Shown in pieces: positions 26,044 to 33,277 of a DNA stretch of 50,724 nucleotides. The DNA comes from Rikenellaceae bacterium (GTDB lineage: Bacteria > Bacteroidota > Bacteroidia > Bacteroidales > Rikenellaceae). The position numbers and the translations under genes were made by a program. The notes below the pieces were generated by a model, which did not search any database, was not told the DNA's origin, and was given only the letters and a program-made list of their open reading frames with translations. The DNA is taken from contig JAUMXM010000011.1 of the NCBI GenBank assembly GCA_030529085.1, positions 1-50,724 of the forward strand, written 5' to 3'. Positions within the stretch are counted from its first letter, which is position 1; the number at the start of each line of letters is the position of its first letter.

Positions 26044-26162
26044 CAGCCTTTTGGTTGCCATATGGCAACCAATTTGCAAAAGAGAAATCCACCTGTCAAG
26101 CAAACCTTGAAGGTGGATTTTCTCTTTCTGCAAAGCCACCTAAAGGTGGCGACAAAAGGCTG
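26044..26162 (+). repeat. Cloverleaf-like intergenic repeat, copy A
   Basis: A closing stem CAGCCTTTTG (26044-26053) pairs with CAAAAGGCTG (26153-26162). Inside are three hairpins. One is a perfect 22-bp palindrome at 26051-26072 (GTTGCC arm, ATAT loop). One is a long arm at 26073-26134 (TTTGCA to TGCAAA outside, ATCCACCT/AGGTGGAT inside). One is GCCACC-TAAA-GGTGGC at 26135-26150. A homologous copy in the other orientation lies at 40214-40329. No coding frame is apparent. Together with the hairpin at 26225 it fills most of the 366-bp gap between mdh and the LytTR gene. Confidence 0.85.
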
Positions 26163-26195
26163 AGATAAGCGACTCCTATGTGAAATTGTCCTATA

Positions 26196-26245
26196 AATAA
26201 AAAAATATAGACAATCCCTCCAAACCTCCCTTTGATAAGGGAGGC
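26196..26245 (+). repeat. CT-rich hairpin repeat, copy A
   Basis: CCTCCCTT (26225-26232) pairs with AAGGGAGG (26237-26244), preceded by AGACAATCCCTC. The same block recurs near 30029-30067 and 40150-40187, both on the minus strand. It lies about 60 bp after cloverleaf copy A, the same order as at copy B. Confidence 0.75.
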
Positions 26246-26332
26246 TTAGTCGCTTCGCTCCTTAGATGGAGCTAACCGAGGTGGAAATTTTCATCCGTAA
26301 TCAAAAGTACACATTAAATTGAGCACGCAGAA

Positions 26333-27034
26333 CTAAAGATTTCCATCAGCTATTCGGTCGGCATATTTGCGCGAGACGGGGAGCGTTACCCCCTCCAACT
26401 CGACCTCGGTGCGCGAGGCGCGAAGGATCAAAGCTCGGCGCACGATATAGGCGCGATGGATGCGGACAAAGTGCAGCTCGTTGAGGGTCGCCTCCCAACG
26501 CGAAATCGGGGTGCGCGTGCGGAGTTTCTCGCCCGATGCAGTATGTACCACCACCTCGTTATCGAGCGACTCGATGTAGCGAATCTCCTCCGTGGGAAGG
26601 ATGATGTGTCTGCGCTCGGAGATAAAATCGACCGTTTGGGGACGTGCCGCCTCGCGCTCCTTGAGGTAGTTATCCAACAGATACTCGGGCAGGGCCAAAG
26701 CGGCCAAGACAAAGAGCAAGAAAATCGGGTTACCCAACAACGGGGGAAAGTTCATGTTGCCAAACAGCCCCACCTCCAGCTCGGCATTCACCACAAAGAG
26801 CAGCATAAAGGTCAGCACCAAGGCGGCCGTTGCCAACCACACGAGATTCAGCACCCCCTGTCGGAGCGGACGAAACGAGATTTGGGGCAGGAAGTATTTA
26901 ATCATCAACAACCCGGGCAGGAACATCGACCCCACGAACATCGAATCGGCAAAGGGATAGCCGAGCGAGGATAGAATCGCCGCCAGCACCACCAGGCACA
27001 CAGCCCAATAGAGTATCGTCAGGAGTGTTCGCAT
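26333..27034 (-). CDS. Membrane-anchored LytTR-domain transcriptional regulator
   Basis: A 233-aa protein. The N-terminal 120 residues hold about four transmembrane segments (LLTILYWAVCLVVLAAI, a MFLPGLLMIKYFL region, a VWLATAALVLTFMLLF run, and PIFLLFVLAALALPEYLL). The C-terminal about 100 residues form a LytTR DNA-binding domain: IILPTEEIRYIESLDNEVVV, LRTRTPISRWEATL and FVRIHRAYIV. There is no receiver domain, so it probably senses a membrane signal or partner directly. The start at 27034 lies only a few bases after a -7 box. It is divergent from a small ExbB-like membrane protein, its likely target. Confidence 0.85.
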   Translation of the reverse strand: MRTLLTILYWAVCLVVLAAILSSLGYPFADSMFVGSMFLPGLLMIKYFLPQISFRPLRQGVLNLVWLATAALVLTFMLLFVVNAELEVGLFGNMNFPPLLGNPIFLLFVLAALALPEYLLDNYLKEREAARPQTVDFISERRHIILPTEEIRYIESLDNEVVVHTASGEKLRTRTPISRWEATLNELHFVRIHRAYIVRRALILRASRTEVELEGVTLPVSRKYADRIADGNL

Positions 27035-27038
27035 AGGA

Positions 27039-27046
27039 CAAAGATA
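27039..27046 (-). promoter_or_regulatory. -7 box for the LytTR gene
   Basis: On the minus strand TATCTTTG ends 4 bp before the ATG at 27034. The mRNA would have little or no 5' leader if this is the promoter. Confidence 0.6.
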
Positions 27047-27086
27047 GCGAAAAATGGCTTTCGGCAAAAGCACCGACGGGCAACTT

Positions 27087-27115
27087 GGGGGTTTTAACAC
27101 CCCTATCGGGGGTTT
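27087..27115 (+). promoter_or_regulatory. Candidate LytTR operator (direct repeat)
   Basis: GGGGGTTT occurs at 27087-27094 and again at 27108-27115, a 21-bp period (two helical turns), in the divergent region between the LytTR regulator and the ExbB-like gene. LytTR proteins such as AgrA and AlgR bind paired direct repeats at about this spacing. The second repeat ends 5 bp before the -33 TTG of the rightward promoter, a position typical of an activator site. Confidence 0.6.
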
Positions 27116-27120
27116 CGACC

Positions 27121-27152
27121 TTGCAAAAACGCCCCCTTACACCCTATCTTTG
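27121..27152 (+). promoter_or_regulatory. -33/-7 promoter of the ExbB-like gene
   Basis: TTG at 27121-27123, a 21-bp spacer, then TATCTTTG at 27145-27152. The ATG is 48 bp downstream. Confidence 0.7.
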
Positions 27153-27200
27153 CAGTAGCGGAATTCCCAACACGATTGTTAAACCAAAAGAAAAAAACCC

Positions 27201-27650
27201 ATGAAAAAGTTACTGATTCTCCTCTTTACGCTCGCCACGCTCACGAACGTAATCGCACAAAATGAACCCTCTGCTACCAATCCCGAGAGTGGCGAAGTAA
27301 CGCTCTACCCGGCGGTGGCTGTTCCTCAATTCACACTCTACGAAATCTATTGCACGGGCAACCCGCTCTATATGTCGCTCATCACCCTCTGCCTGGTCGG
27401 CATCTTTTTAGCCGCATGGAAGATGCCCTCACGCGTGAAAGAGTTGGGGTTGTTGGCACTCGTCATTGGTATTTGCGGCTTCCTGATTGGCATCTTTCAG
27501 GCCAACAGCGTGCTGATGCAGGCCGGAGATATATCTCCTGCGGTGGTTTGCGGTGGTGTAAGAGCTGCCGTGATTGCACCGATTTGGGGCCTGATTGTCT
27601 ATGGCCTGTCGCTCATAATTCGCATGGTGCAAAAGCCCAAGACCATCTAA
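27201..27650 (+). CDS. Small membrane protein, MotA/TolQ/ExbB-like
   Basis: A 149-aa protein with a signal peptide (MKKLLILLFTLATLTNVIAQ) and three further hydrophobic segments. The last two, LLALVIGICGFLIGIFQANSVL and GVRAAVIAPIWGLIVYGLSLIIRMV, resemble the paired helices of the MotA/TolQ/ExbB proton-channel family, including the small-residue pattern at the start of the last helix. It is much shorter than ExbB (about 240 aa) and has no ExbD/TonB partner nearby, so a proton-channel role is only inferred. It is expressed divergently from the LytTR regulator, from a promoter abutting the candidate operator. Confidence 0.65.
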   Translation: MKKLLILLFTLATLTNVIAQNEPSATNPESGEVTLYPAVAVPQFTLYEIYCTGNPLYMSLITLCLVGIFLAAWKMPSRVKELGLLALVIGICGFLIGIFQANSVLMQAGDISPAVVCGGVRAAVIAPIWGLIVYGLSLIIRMVQKPKTI

Positions 27651-27675
27651 ACCTTCCATCAAAAACCCATAGAGT

Positions 27676-27702
27676 GAGCTATTTTTAGGCAAACAAAATC
27701 CC
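27676..27702 (+). repeat. 27-bp direct repeat, first copy
   Basis: Begins GAGCTATTTTTAGGCAAAC and ends in CCC. An identical 27-bp stretch is found at 27803-27829, 127 bp later. Both copies run into a hairpin. Confidence 0.8.
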
Positions 27703-27728
27703 CGCAGTCCTTCGACTACGGGGATTTT
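27695..27728 (+). terminator. Terminator after the ExbB-like gene
   Basis: AAAATCCCCG (27695-27704) pairs with CGGGGATTTT (27719-27728), with an inner AGTC/GACT stem. It overlaps the end of the first 27-bp repeat. Confidence 0.8.
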
Positions 27729-27746
27729 CATATTAGGCTCTGCAAA

Positions 27747-27873
27747 GGATTATGAGCGAGGAATTTCAAGGCCTGCGTAGTCAGCACAAAAGTCGTTGGA
27801 ACGAGCTATTTTTAGGCAAACAAAATCCCGAAGTCCGCAGCATACTTGGGCGTATGTGAGGAACTTCGGGATT
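27747..27873 (+). repeat. Intergenic repeat family D, copy 1
   Basis: Contains GAATTTCAAGGCCTGCG near 27761 and CCGCAGCATACT with CGTATGTGAGG at 27835-27861; the same two blocks in the same order recur at 40350-40447. In copy 1 the outer arm AATCCCGAAGT (27824-27834) pairs with ACTTCGGGATT (27863-27873) and the inner CATAC/GTATG stem is at 27841-27856. The stretch 27787-27834 is also an imperfect inverted repeat of 27863-27912, which includes the end of folD. This accounts for the 248 bp between the ExbB-like gene and folD. Confidence 0.75.
27803..27829 (+). repeat. 27-bp direct repeat, second copy
   Basis: Identical to 27676-27702; it forms the left shoulder of the hairpin 27824-27873. Confidence 0.8.
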
Positions 27874-27898
27874 GCAGTTTAACGCCAAAAGAGCCGCT

Positions 27899-28744
27899 CT
27901 AACGACTTTTGAGGAAGCATTCGATCGTATTCTCCATCAAACAAGTAATCGTCATCGGACCCACACCACCGGGAACGGGGGTGATAACAGAGGCCTTCGG
28001 CTCGATGGCGGCGAAATCGACATCACCGCAGAGCTTGCCCGTCTCGGGATCACGATTGACACCCACGTCGATAATCACAGCACCCTCGGAGACCATATCG
28101 GCCGTTACGAACTTCGGGCGACCGATGGCCACCACGAGGATCTCGGCACGGCGGGTCACCTCGGCGAGGTTCTTCGTGCGGCTGTGGGCGATGGTTACCG
28201 TCGCGTTCTGATCCAGGAGGAGCTTCGAGACGGGGAGACCCACGATGTTCGAGCGGCCAATGACCACCGCCTCCTTGCCTGCCATCTCAACGCCTGCCGT
28301 CTGGAGCATACGGATAATGCCCTTCGGGGTGCAGGGGAGCGTGCAGGGCTGCTTCTGCCACAGGGCAGCCACGTTGGCGGGGTGGAAGCCGTCGACATCC
28401 TTCTTGACATCGATGGCGGCAATCACCTTATCTTCCGAGATGTGCTTCGGGAGGGGCAGCTGCACCAGGATACCATCGACCGTATCGTCAGCGTTGAGCT
28501 CGGCAATCAGACCCAGGAGCTCCTCCTCGGAGATCGTAGCCTCACGGCGGATCGTCGAGTTCTGGATGCCCACCTCGGCCGAAGCCTTCGCCTTGCCCGT
28601 CACGTAGGAGACACTTGCGGGGTTGTCACCCACCAAAATCACAGCCAGGTGAGGCACACGACCATACTTCGCGGGGAAGGTCTTGACCTCCTCGGCCATT
28701 GCGGCCTTCATCTTGGCCGACAGTTCTTTACCACTGATAATCAT
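27899..28744 (-). CDS. folD: Methylenetetrahydrofolate dehydrogenase / methenyl-THF cyclohydrolase
   Basis: Bifunctional enzyme that makes 10-formyl-THF, the formyl donor of purN and purH. The 281 aa include VSYVTGKAKASAEVG (catalytic Lys in the Y-x-x-x-K pattern), GILVQLPLPKH, VDGFHPANVAAL and the NADP-binding VIGRSNIVGLPVSKLLL, then PVPGGVGPMTI. It is the last gene of the pur operon, 11 bp after purD. Its final codons fall into an intergenic inverted repeat. Confidence 0.96.
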   Translation of the reverse strand: MIISGKELSAKMKAAMAEEVKTFPAKYGRVPHLAVILVGDNPASVSYVTGKAKASAEVGIQNSTIRREATISEEELLGLIAELNADDTVDGILVQLPLPKHISEDKVIAAIDVKKDVDGFHPANVAALWQKQPCTLPCTPKGIIRMLQTAGVEMAGKEAVVIGRSNIVGLPVSKLLLDQNATVTIAHSRTKNLAEVTRRAEILVVAIGRPKFVTADMVSEGAVIIDVGVNRDPETGKLCGDVDFAAIEPKASVITPVPGGVGPMTITCLMENTIECFLKSR

Positions 28745-28755
28745 ATCGTTTCGTT

Positions 28756-30006
28756 TTATTTGTTATCAAAGGCATAGTGGCCGATATCGGTGCGGTTGAA
28801 GAGGTTGTCGCACTCGATGCGGGCCACATCGGCCAGCGCATTTTGGCGTGCCTCGTCGAGCGTAGCACCCTTGCCTACCACGAAGAGCACACGACCGCCG
28901 TTTGTGAGGATCTTCTCCCCCTCGGCCTTCGTACCCATGTGGAAGAGAGTACCCTCCACGTTGTTCAGACCACCAATCTCGACACCCTTCTTGTAGTCGC
29001 CCGGGTAACCCTTCGAGGCGAGAACAATACCGAGGGTCATAAAGTCGTGCCACTCGAGCTCCGTCTCGGTGTGGTCGGCCACGGCGCAGAAGATATCGAC
29101 GATGTCGCTCTTCAGGCGGGGCAGCACCACCTCGGTCTCGGGATCGCCAAAGCGGGCGTTGAACTCGATGACCTTGATGCCGTCGGGGGTCTTCATCAGA
29201 CCGCCGTAGAGGACACCCTCGAAGGGGCAACCCTCCTTGACCATCGCAGCCGCCACGGGCTTCAGGATCTCGTTCAGGGCGTACTCCTCATCCTCGGCCG
29301 TCACGAAGGGCAGGGGCGAATAGGCACCCATACCGCCCGTATTGGGACCCTTGTCGCCGTCGTAGGCGCGCTTGTGGTCCTGGGCGAGCTGCATTGGCCA
29401 CACCTTCTCACCCGATACGAAGCACATAAACGAGAACTCGGGGCCGGTGAGGAAGTCCTCAACCACCACCTTACCCTGACCGAACTTCGTGTCGAGGAGC
29501 ATATCCTTGAGCGCCTCCTCGGCCTCCTCGGCCGTCAGGGCAATCACCACGCCCTTACCGGCAGCCAGACCGTCGTACTTGAGCACGGCGGGGAACGAGC
29601 GACCCGAAACGTAGGCCCAAGCCTCCTCGTAGTCGGTGAAGGCCTTGAAACCTGCCGTCGGGATGTTGTACTTGGCCATCAGCTCCTTGGCAAACTCCTT
29701 GCTCGACTCGATGCGGGCAGCCGCCTTCGAGGGGCCGAAGATGCGCAGGCCGCGCTCCTTGAAGCAGTCGGCAACACCGGCAGCCAACGCCACCTCAGGG
29801 CCGACAACGGTCAGCTCGATACCCTCTGCTTGGGCAAAGTCGGCCAGCTTCTCGACCTCCGTCTCACGAATGGCCACGCACTCGGCCACGGCAGCCATAC
29901 CGGCATTACCCGGAGCGGCAAAAATCTTCTCTACCTGCGGCGAGCGGGTCAAAGCATCGACAATGGCGTGCTCACGACCACCCGAACCTATCACTAATAC
30001 TTTCAT
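28756..30006 (-). CDS. purD: Phosphoribosylamine-glycine ligase (GAR synthetase)
   Basis: Second purine step: joins glycine to phosphoribosylamine with ATP. The 416 aa show the N-terminal MKVLVIGSGGREHAIVDAL, the central ATP-grasp (LKYDGLAAGKGVVIALT, GPEFSFMCF), the signature FNARFGDPETEVVLPRL, and a C-terminal ASKGYPGDYKKG domain. It is separated from purH by 104 bp that contain two hairpin repeats but no recognisable promoter. Confidence 0.96.
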   Translation of the reverse strand: MKVLVIGSGGREHAIVDALTRSPQVEKIFAAPGNAGMAAVAECVAIRETEVEKLADFAQAEGIELTVVGPEVALAAGVADCFKERGLRIFGPSKAAARIESSKEFAKELMAKYNIPTAGFKAFTDYEEAWAYVSGRSFPAVLKYDGLAAGKGVVIALTAEEAEEALKDMLLDTKFGQGKVVVEDFLTGPEFSFMCFVSGEKVWPMQLAQDHKRAYDGDKGPNTGGMGAYSPLPFVTAEDEEYALNEILKPVAAAMVKEGCPFEGVLYGGLMKTPDGIKVIEFNARFGDPETEVVLPRLKSDIVDIFCAVADHTETELEWHDFMTLGIVLASKGYPGDYKKGVEIGGLNNVEGTLFHMGTKAEGEKILTNGGRVLFVVGKGATLDEARQNALADVARIECDNLFNRTDIGHYAFDNK

Positions 30007-30028
30007 TCTCTATAATTTTTTATTAAGT

Positions 30029-30067
30029 CCCCCTTTTCAAAGGGGGATTTAGAGGGATTGTCTATAT
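30029..30067 (-). repeat. CT-rich hairpin repeat, copy C
   Basis: CCCCCTTT (30029-30036) pairs with AAAGGGGG (30039-30046), followed by AGAGGGATTGTCTATAT. On the minus strand this matches the block at 26196-26245, including the ATAGACAATCCCTC lead-in; the stem has C-G where the other copies have T-A. No cloverleaf accompanies this copy. It lies inside the pur operon between purH and purD. Confidence 0.75.
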
Positions 30068-30069
30068 AA

Positions 30070-30120
30070 CTTGCCGAAGGCAAGCATTAGGCGAATTTGA
30101 AAAATTTCGCCTAATGCTTG
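30070..30120 (-). terminator. Overlapping hairpins at the purH 3' end
   Basis: CAAGCATTAGGCGAA (30081-30095) pairs perfectly over 15 bp with TTCGCCTAATGCTTG (30106-30120). The right arm contains the last purH codons and its stop (30111-30113). A second hairpin CTTGCC-GAA-GGCAAG (30070-30084) shares four bases with the first, so the two exclude each other at that edge. No long T-run follows, so termination may be weak or the structure may protect the upstream RNA. Confidence 0.6.
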
Positions 30121-31640
30121 AAGTGGCGCATACCCGTGAATACCATCGCAATACCCAGCTCGTTGGCCTTGCGGATCGAATCCTCGTCGCGTACCGAGCC
30201 ACCCGGCTGCACGATTGCCGTCACACCATACTCGGCGGCGAGCGTCACGCAGTCGTCGAAGGGGAAGAAGGCATCCGAAGCGAGTACAAGGCCCTCCGTA
30301 ACACCGGCAGCCTTGGCCTGCTTGAGGGCGATCTCGGCCGAACCTACGCGGTTCATCTGACCGGCACCTACGCCCAGCGTCACACCATCCTTCACAACGG
30401 CGATGGCGTTCGACTTAACGTGCTTCACGATGCGCCAGCCGAAGTTCAGATCAACCAGATCCTCGGCCGTGGGCTGCTTCTCGGTAACGCACATCTCGGC
30501 TACGACCTCCTTGGTCTGCTTGTCGAGATTCTGTACCAGAAGGCCACCCATCACGCTGACATACTGCTTCTTAACGCTGTCGTCCTTGGTCATATCGACC
30601 TCGATCAGGCGCAGGTTCTTCTTCGTGGTGAGCACCTCAAGTGCACCCTCCTCGAACTTGGGAGCCATGATGATCTCGAGGAAAATGGGCTTCATCAGCT
30701 CGGCAGCCTCCTTCGTCAGGGGACGGTTTACGGCTACGATACCGCCGAAGATCGAGACCTTGTCGGCCTCGTAAGCCTTCGTCCAAGCCTCCACGATATC
30801 CTGACCAATGGCAGCACCGCAGGGGTTCATATGCTTCAGACCCACGCAGAAGGGGGCATCAAACTCGCGCACGATGGCCAGGGCTGCGTTGGCATCTTGA
30901 ATGTTGTTGTACGAGAGCTCCTTGCCGTGCAGCTGCTTGGCCGAAGCGAGCGAGAAGGGCACAGCCGTCTTCTCGGCATAGAACATCGCCTCCTGGTGGG
31001 GGTTCTCACCGTAGCGCAGCGACTGCTTGAGGTCGAACTCGAGGAAGAGCTTCTCGTTAAGGCCGGCCTGCTTGCGCATATAGGTGGCGATCATGGCATC
31101 ATATTGTGCCGTGTGGGTGTAGGCCTTGGCCGAGAGCTGCAGACGCGTAGCCTTCTCGGTGTTGCCGTTGGCCTTAATCTCGGCAATAATCTGGGCATAA
31201 TCCTCGGGGTTGCAGACAACCGTCACATCGTTCCAGTTCTTGGCAGCCGAGCGGAGCATCGAAGGACCACCGATGTCGATGTTCTCGATAGCCTCCTCCA
31301 TCGTTACGCCCTCCTTCTCGATCGTCTGGCGGAAGGGATAGAGGTTTACGCAGACCATGTCGATAAACTCGATGGCGTTCTCCTTCAGCGCCTTAAGGTG
31401 GCTCTCATCGTCGCGGCGAGCCAGCAGACCTCCGTGTACCTTCGGGTGGAGGGTCTTCACACGACCGTCGCAGATCTCGGGGAAGCCCGTTACATCGCTA
31501 ATGTTGATCACCTCAACACCGCTGTCGGCCAGCAGTTTCATCGTACCGCCCGTGGCGATCACCTCCCAGCCCAGGGCGCGGAGCTCTTTGGCAAACTCCA
31601 CAACGCCCGTCTTGTCACTTACAGAAATTAATGCTCTCAT
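30111..31640 (-). CDS. purH: AICAR transformylase / IMP cyclohydrolase
   Basis: Catalyses the last two steps to IMP. The 509 aa have an N-terminal MGS-like IMP cyclohydrolase domain (MRALISVSDKTGVVEFAKEL, DGRVKTLHPKVHGGLLARRD) and a C-terminal transformylase domain with KQLHGKELSYNNIQDANAAL and the catalytic KHMNPCGAAIG region. It starts 1 bp after the purN stop, so coupling is tight. Its 3' end is built into a 15-bp hairpin. Confidence 0.97.
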   Translation of the reverse strand: MRALISVSDKTGVVEFAKELRALGWEVIATGGTMKLLADSGVEVINISDVTGFPEICDGRVKTLHPKVHGGLLARRDDESHLKALKENAIEFIDMVCVNLYPFRQTIEKEGVTMEEAIENIDIGGPSMLRSAAKNWNDVTVVCNPEDYAQIIAEIKANGNTEKATRLQLSAKAYTHTAQYDAMIATYMRKQAGLNEKLFLEFDLKQSLRYGENPHQEAMFYAEKTAVPFSLASAKQLHGKELSYNNIQDANAALAIVREFDAPFCVGLKHMNPCGAAIGQDIVEAWTKAYEADKVSIFGGIVAVNRPLTKEAAELMKPIFLEIIMAPKFEEGALEVLTTKKNLRLIEVDMTKDDSVKKQYVSVMGGLLVQNLDKQTKEVVAEMCVTEKQPTAEDLVDLNFGWRIVKHVKSNAIAVVKDGVTLGVGAGQMNRVGSAEIALKQAKAAGVTEGLVLASDAFFPFDDCVTLAAEYGVTAIVQPGGSVRDEDSIRKANELGIAMVFTGMRHFKH

Positions 31641-31641
31641 G

Positions 31642-32214
31642 CTATTTTTGTTTTTTATTGATTACACGTTGTATTGTTTCGATATACAAAGGGTATTCGG
31701 TTTGGTGAATCAGCATCTCCAATTCGGCTTGATCCTCGCCGTAGTACTCGAAGGCACGTTGTGCGAGGATGCGACCTCCGTCGAGCGAGCGGTCTACCTC
31801 GTGAATCGTCACGCCATAGACCTTCACGCCCGCCTCCATAGCCTGCTCGATGGCGCGTGCACCTCGAAAAGCGGGCAGGAGCGAGGGGTGGACATTGATG
31901 ATACGCCCCTCATAGGCTTCGAGCAGGGTCTCCCCCACCAGGCGCATATAGCCCGCCAGGCAGATCAGCTCGACACCCGCAGCTTGGAGTTGCATCACGA
32001 TTTCGCGCTCGTAGGCCTCCTTCGAGCCATACTCCTTGGCGCGGAACACAAAGCAGGGAATGCCGTATTTTTCGGCACGCTTCACTGCATTGGCCTCGGG
32101 CTTATCGCAGACAAGCAAGACCACACGGGCCGAAATCTCGCCCCGCGCCGCTGCTGCCGCGATCGCCTCGAAGTTGGTCCCCTCGCCGCTGGCAAAAACC
32201 GCAATGCGTTTCAC
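31642..32214 (-). CDS. purN: Phosphoribosylglycinamide formyltransferase
   Basis: Third step: transfers formyl from 10-formyl-THF to GAR. It has 190 aa. The substrate loop GEGTNFEAI is near the N-terminus, the catalytic Asn and His are in INVHPSLLPAFRG, and the catalytic Asp is in HEVDRSLDGG. It is the folate-dependent enzyme, fitting folD in the same operon. It lies 13 bp from purM and 1 bp from purH. Confidence 0.95.
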   Translation of the reverse strand: MKRIAVFASGEGTNFEAIAAAAARGEISARVVLLVCDKPEANAVKRAEKYGIPCFVFRAKEYGSKEAYEREIVMQLQAAGVELICLAGYMRLVGETLLEAYEGRIINVHPSLLPAFRGARAIEQAMEAGVKVYGVTIHEVDRSLDGGRILAQRAFEYYGEDQAELEMLIHQTEYPLYIETIQRVINKKQK

Positions 32215-32227
32215 CGCAACCGCCTTT

Positions 32228-33253
32228 TTAGCGAATTACGACACCCTCCGTATCGGTTACACGACCAATCACCGAGGCCTTCTCGCCCTGGGCGGTCAGG
32301 ATCTCGATGGCCTTCTCGGCCTCCGACTCATCGAGGGCGATAACCATACCGATACCCATGTTGAAGATGTTGAACATCTCGCGGTGGGGAATACCACCCC
32401 ACTTCTCCAGGGCGCGGAATACGGGCAGGATCTCCCACGAGCCCTCCGTAACCTCGATACCCTGACCCTCCTTGAGGATGCGGGGAATATTCTCGTCGAA
32501 ACCACCACCCGTGATGTGGCTGATGCCGTGCACGTCGCAGTTGCGAACCACCTCCAGCACCTGCTTCACGTAGATCTTGGTCGGGGTGAGGAGTACCTCA
32601 CCGAGCTTCTTGCCCGGCAGCTCCTCATACTCGGTGTGCAGGTCGTGGCCCGAGTCGGCAACCACCTTGCGCACGAGGCTGAAGCCGTTCGAGTGAACAC
32701 CACTCGAGGCAACACCTACCAGCACGTCGCCCACCTTGACCTTCGAGCCGTCGATGAGCTTCTTGCGCTCGACAACACCCACCGTGAAGCCGGCGATGTC
32801 GTACTCACCCTCGGTGTACATACCCGGCATCTCGGCCGTCTCGCCACCAATCAGGGCGCAACCGGCCTGACGGCAACCCTCGGCTACACCGGCCACAATC
32901 TGCTCGATCTTGGCGGGCTCGTTGCTGCCAACAGCCACATAGTCGAGGAAGAGGAGCGGCTCGGCACCCTGTGCCAAGACATCGTTAACACACATAGCCA
33001 CGGCATCGATACCGATCGTGTCGTGTTTATCCATTGCGAAGGCGAGCTTGAGCTTCGTACCTACGCCGTCGGTGCCGCTAACGAGCACCGGCTCCTCCAC
33101 CTTGAGGGCTGCCAGGTCGAACATACCGCCAAAGGCGCCAATGTTGCCCATCACGCCGAGGCGCGAGGTCGAGGCAACGTGTTTCTTGATGCGACGCACC
33201 ACTTCGTAGCCGGCTTCCAGGTTTACACCGGCCTTTTCATAAGATTGAGCCAT
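32228..33253 (-). CDS. purM: Phosphoribosylformylglycinamidine cyclo-ligase (AIR synthetase)
   Basis: Fifth step: closes the imidazole ring with ATP. The 341 aa carry the PurM-family motifs [25 protein letters not shown] and [16 protein letters not shown]. It is cytosolic, related in fold to the central part of PurL in the same operon. It lies 24 bp after purF. Confidence 0.96.
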   Translation of the reverse strand: MAQSYEKAGVNLEAGYEVVRRIKKHVASTSRLGVMGNIGAFGGMFDLAALKVEEPVLVSGTDGVGTKLKLAFAMDKHDTIGIDAVAMCVNDVLAQGAEPLLFLDYVAVGSNEPAKIEQIVAGVAEGCRQAGCALIGGETAEMPGMYTEGEYDIAGFTVGVVERKKLIDGSKVKVGDVLVGVASSGVHSNGFSLVRKVVADSGHDLHTEYEELPGKKLGEVLLTPTKIYVKQVLEVVRNCDVHGISHITGGGFDENIPRILKEGQGIEVTEGSWEILPVFRALEKWGGIPHREMFNIFNMGIGMVIALDESEAEKAIEILTAQGEKASVIGRVTDTEGVVIR

Positions 33254-33277
33254 AGTTTTTTATCTCTTGTTTTAAAT

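Noticed and set aside
26044..26162. tRNA gene suggested by the cloverleaf shape
   Set aside because: Arm lengths, the absence of a T-loop GTTCRA pattern, the lack of an anticodon arm of the right size and the 119-bp length exclude a tRNA.
27676..27829. CRISPR array suggested by the repeated 27-bp segment
   Set aside because: There are only two copies, separated by 100 bp, with no regular spacers and no cas genes.
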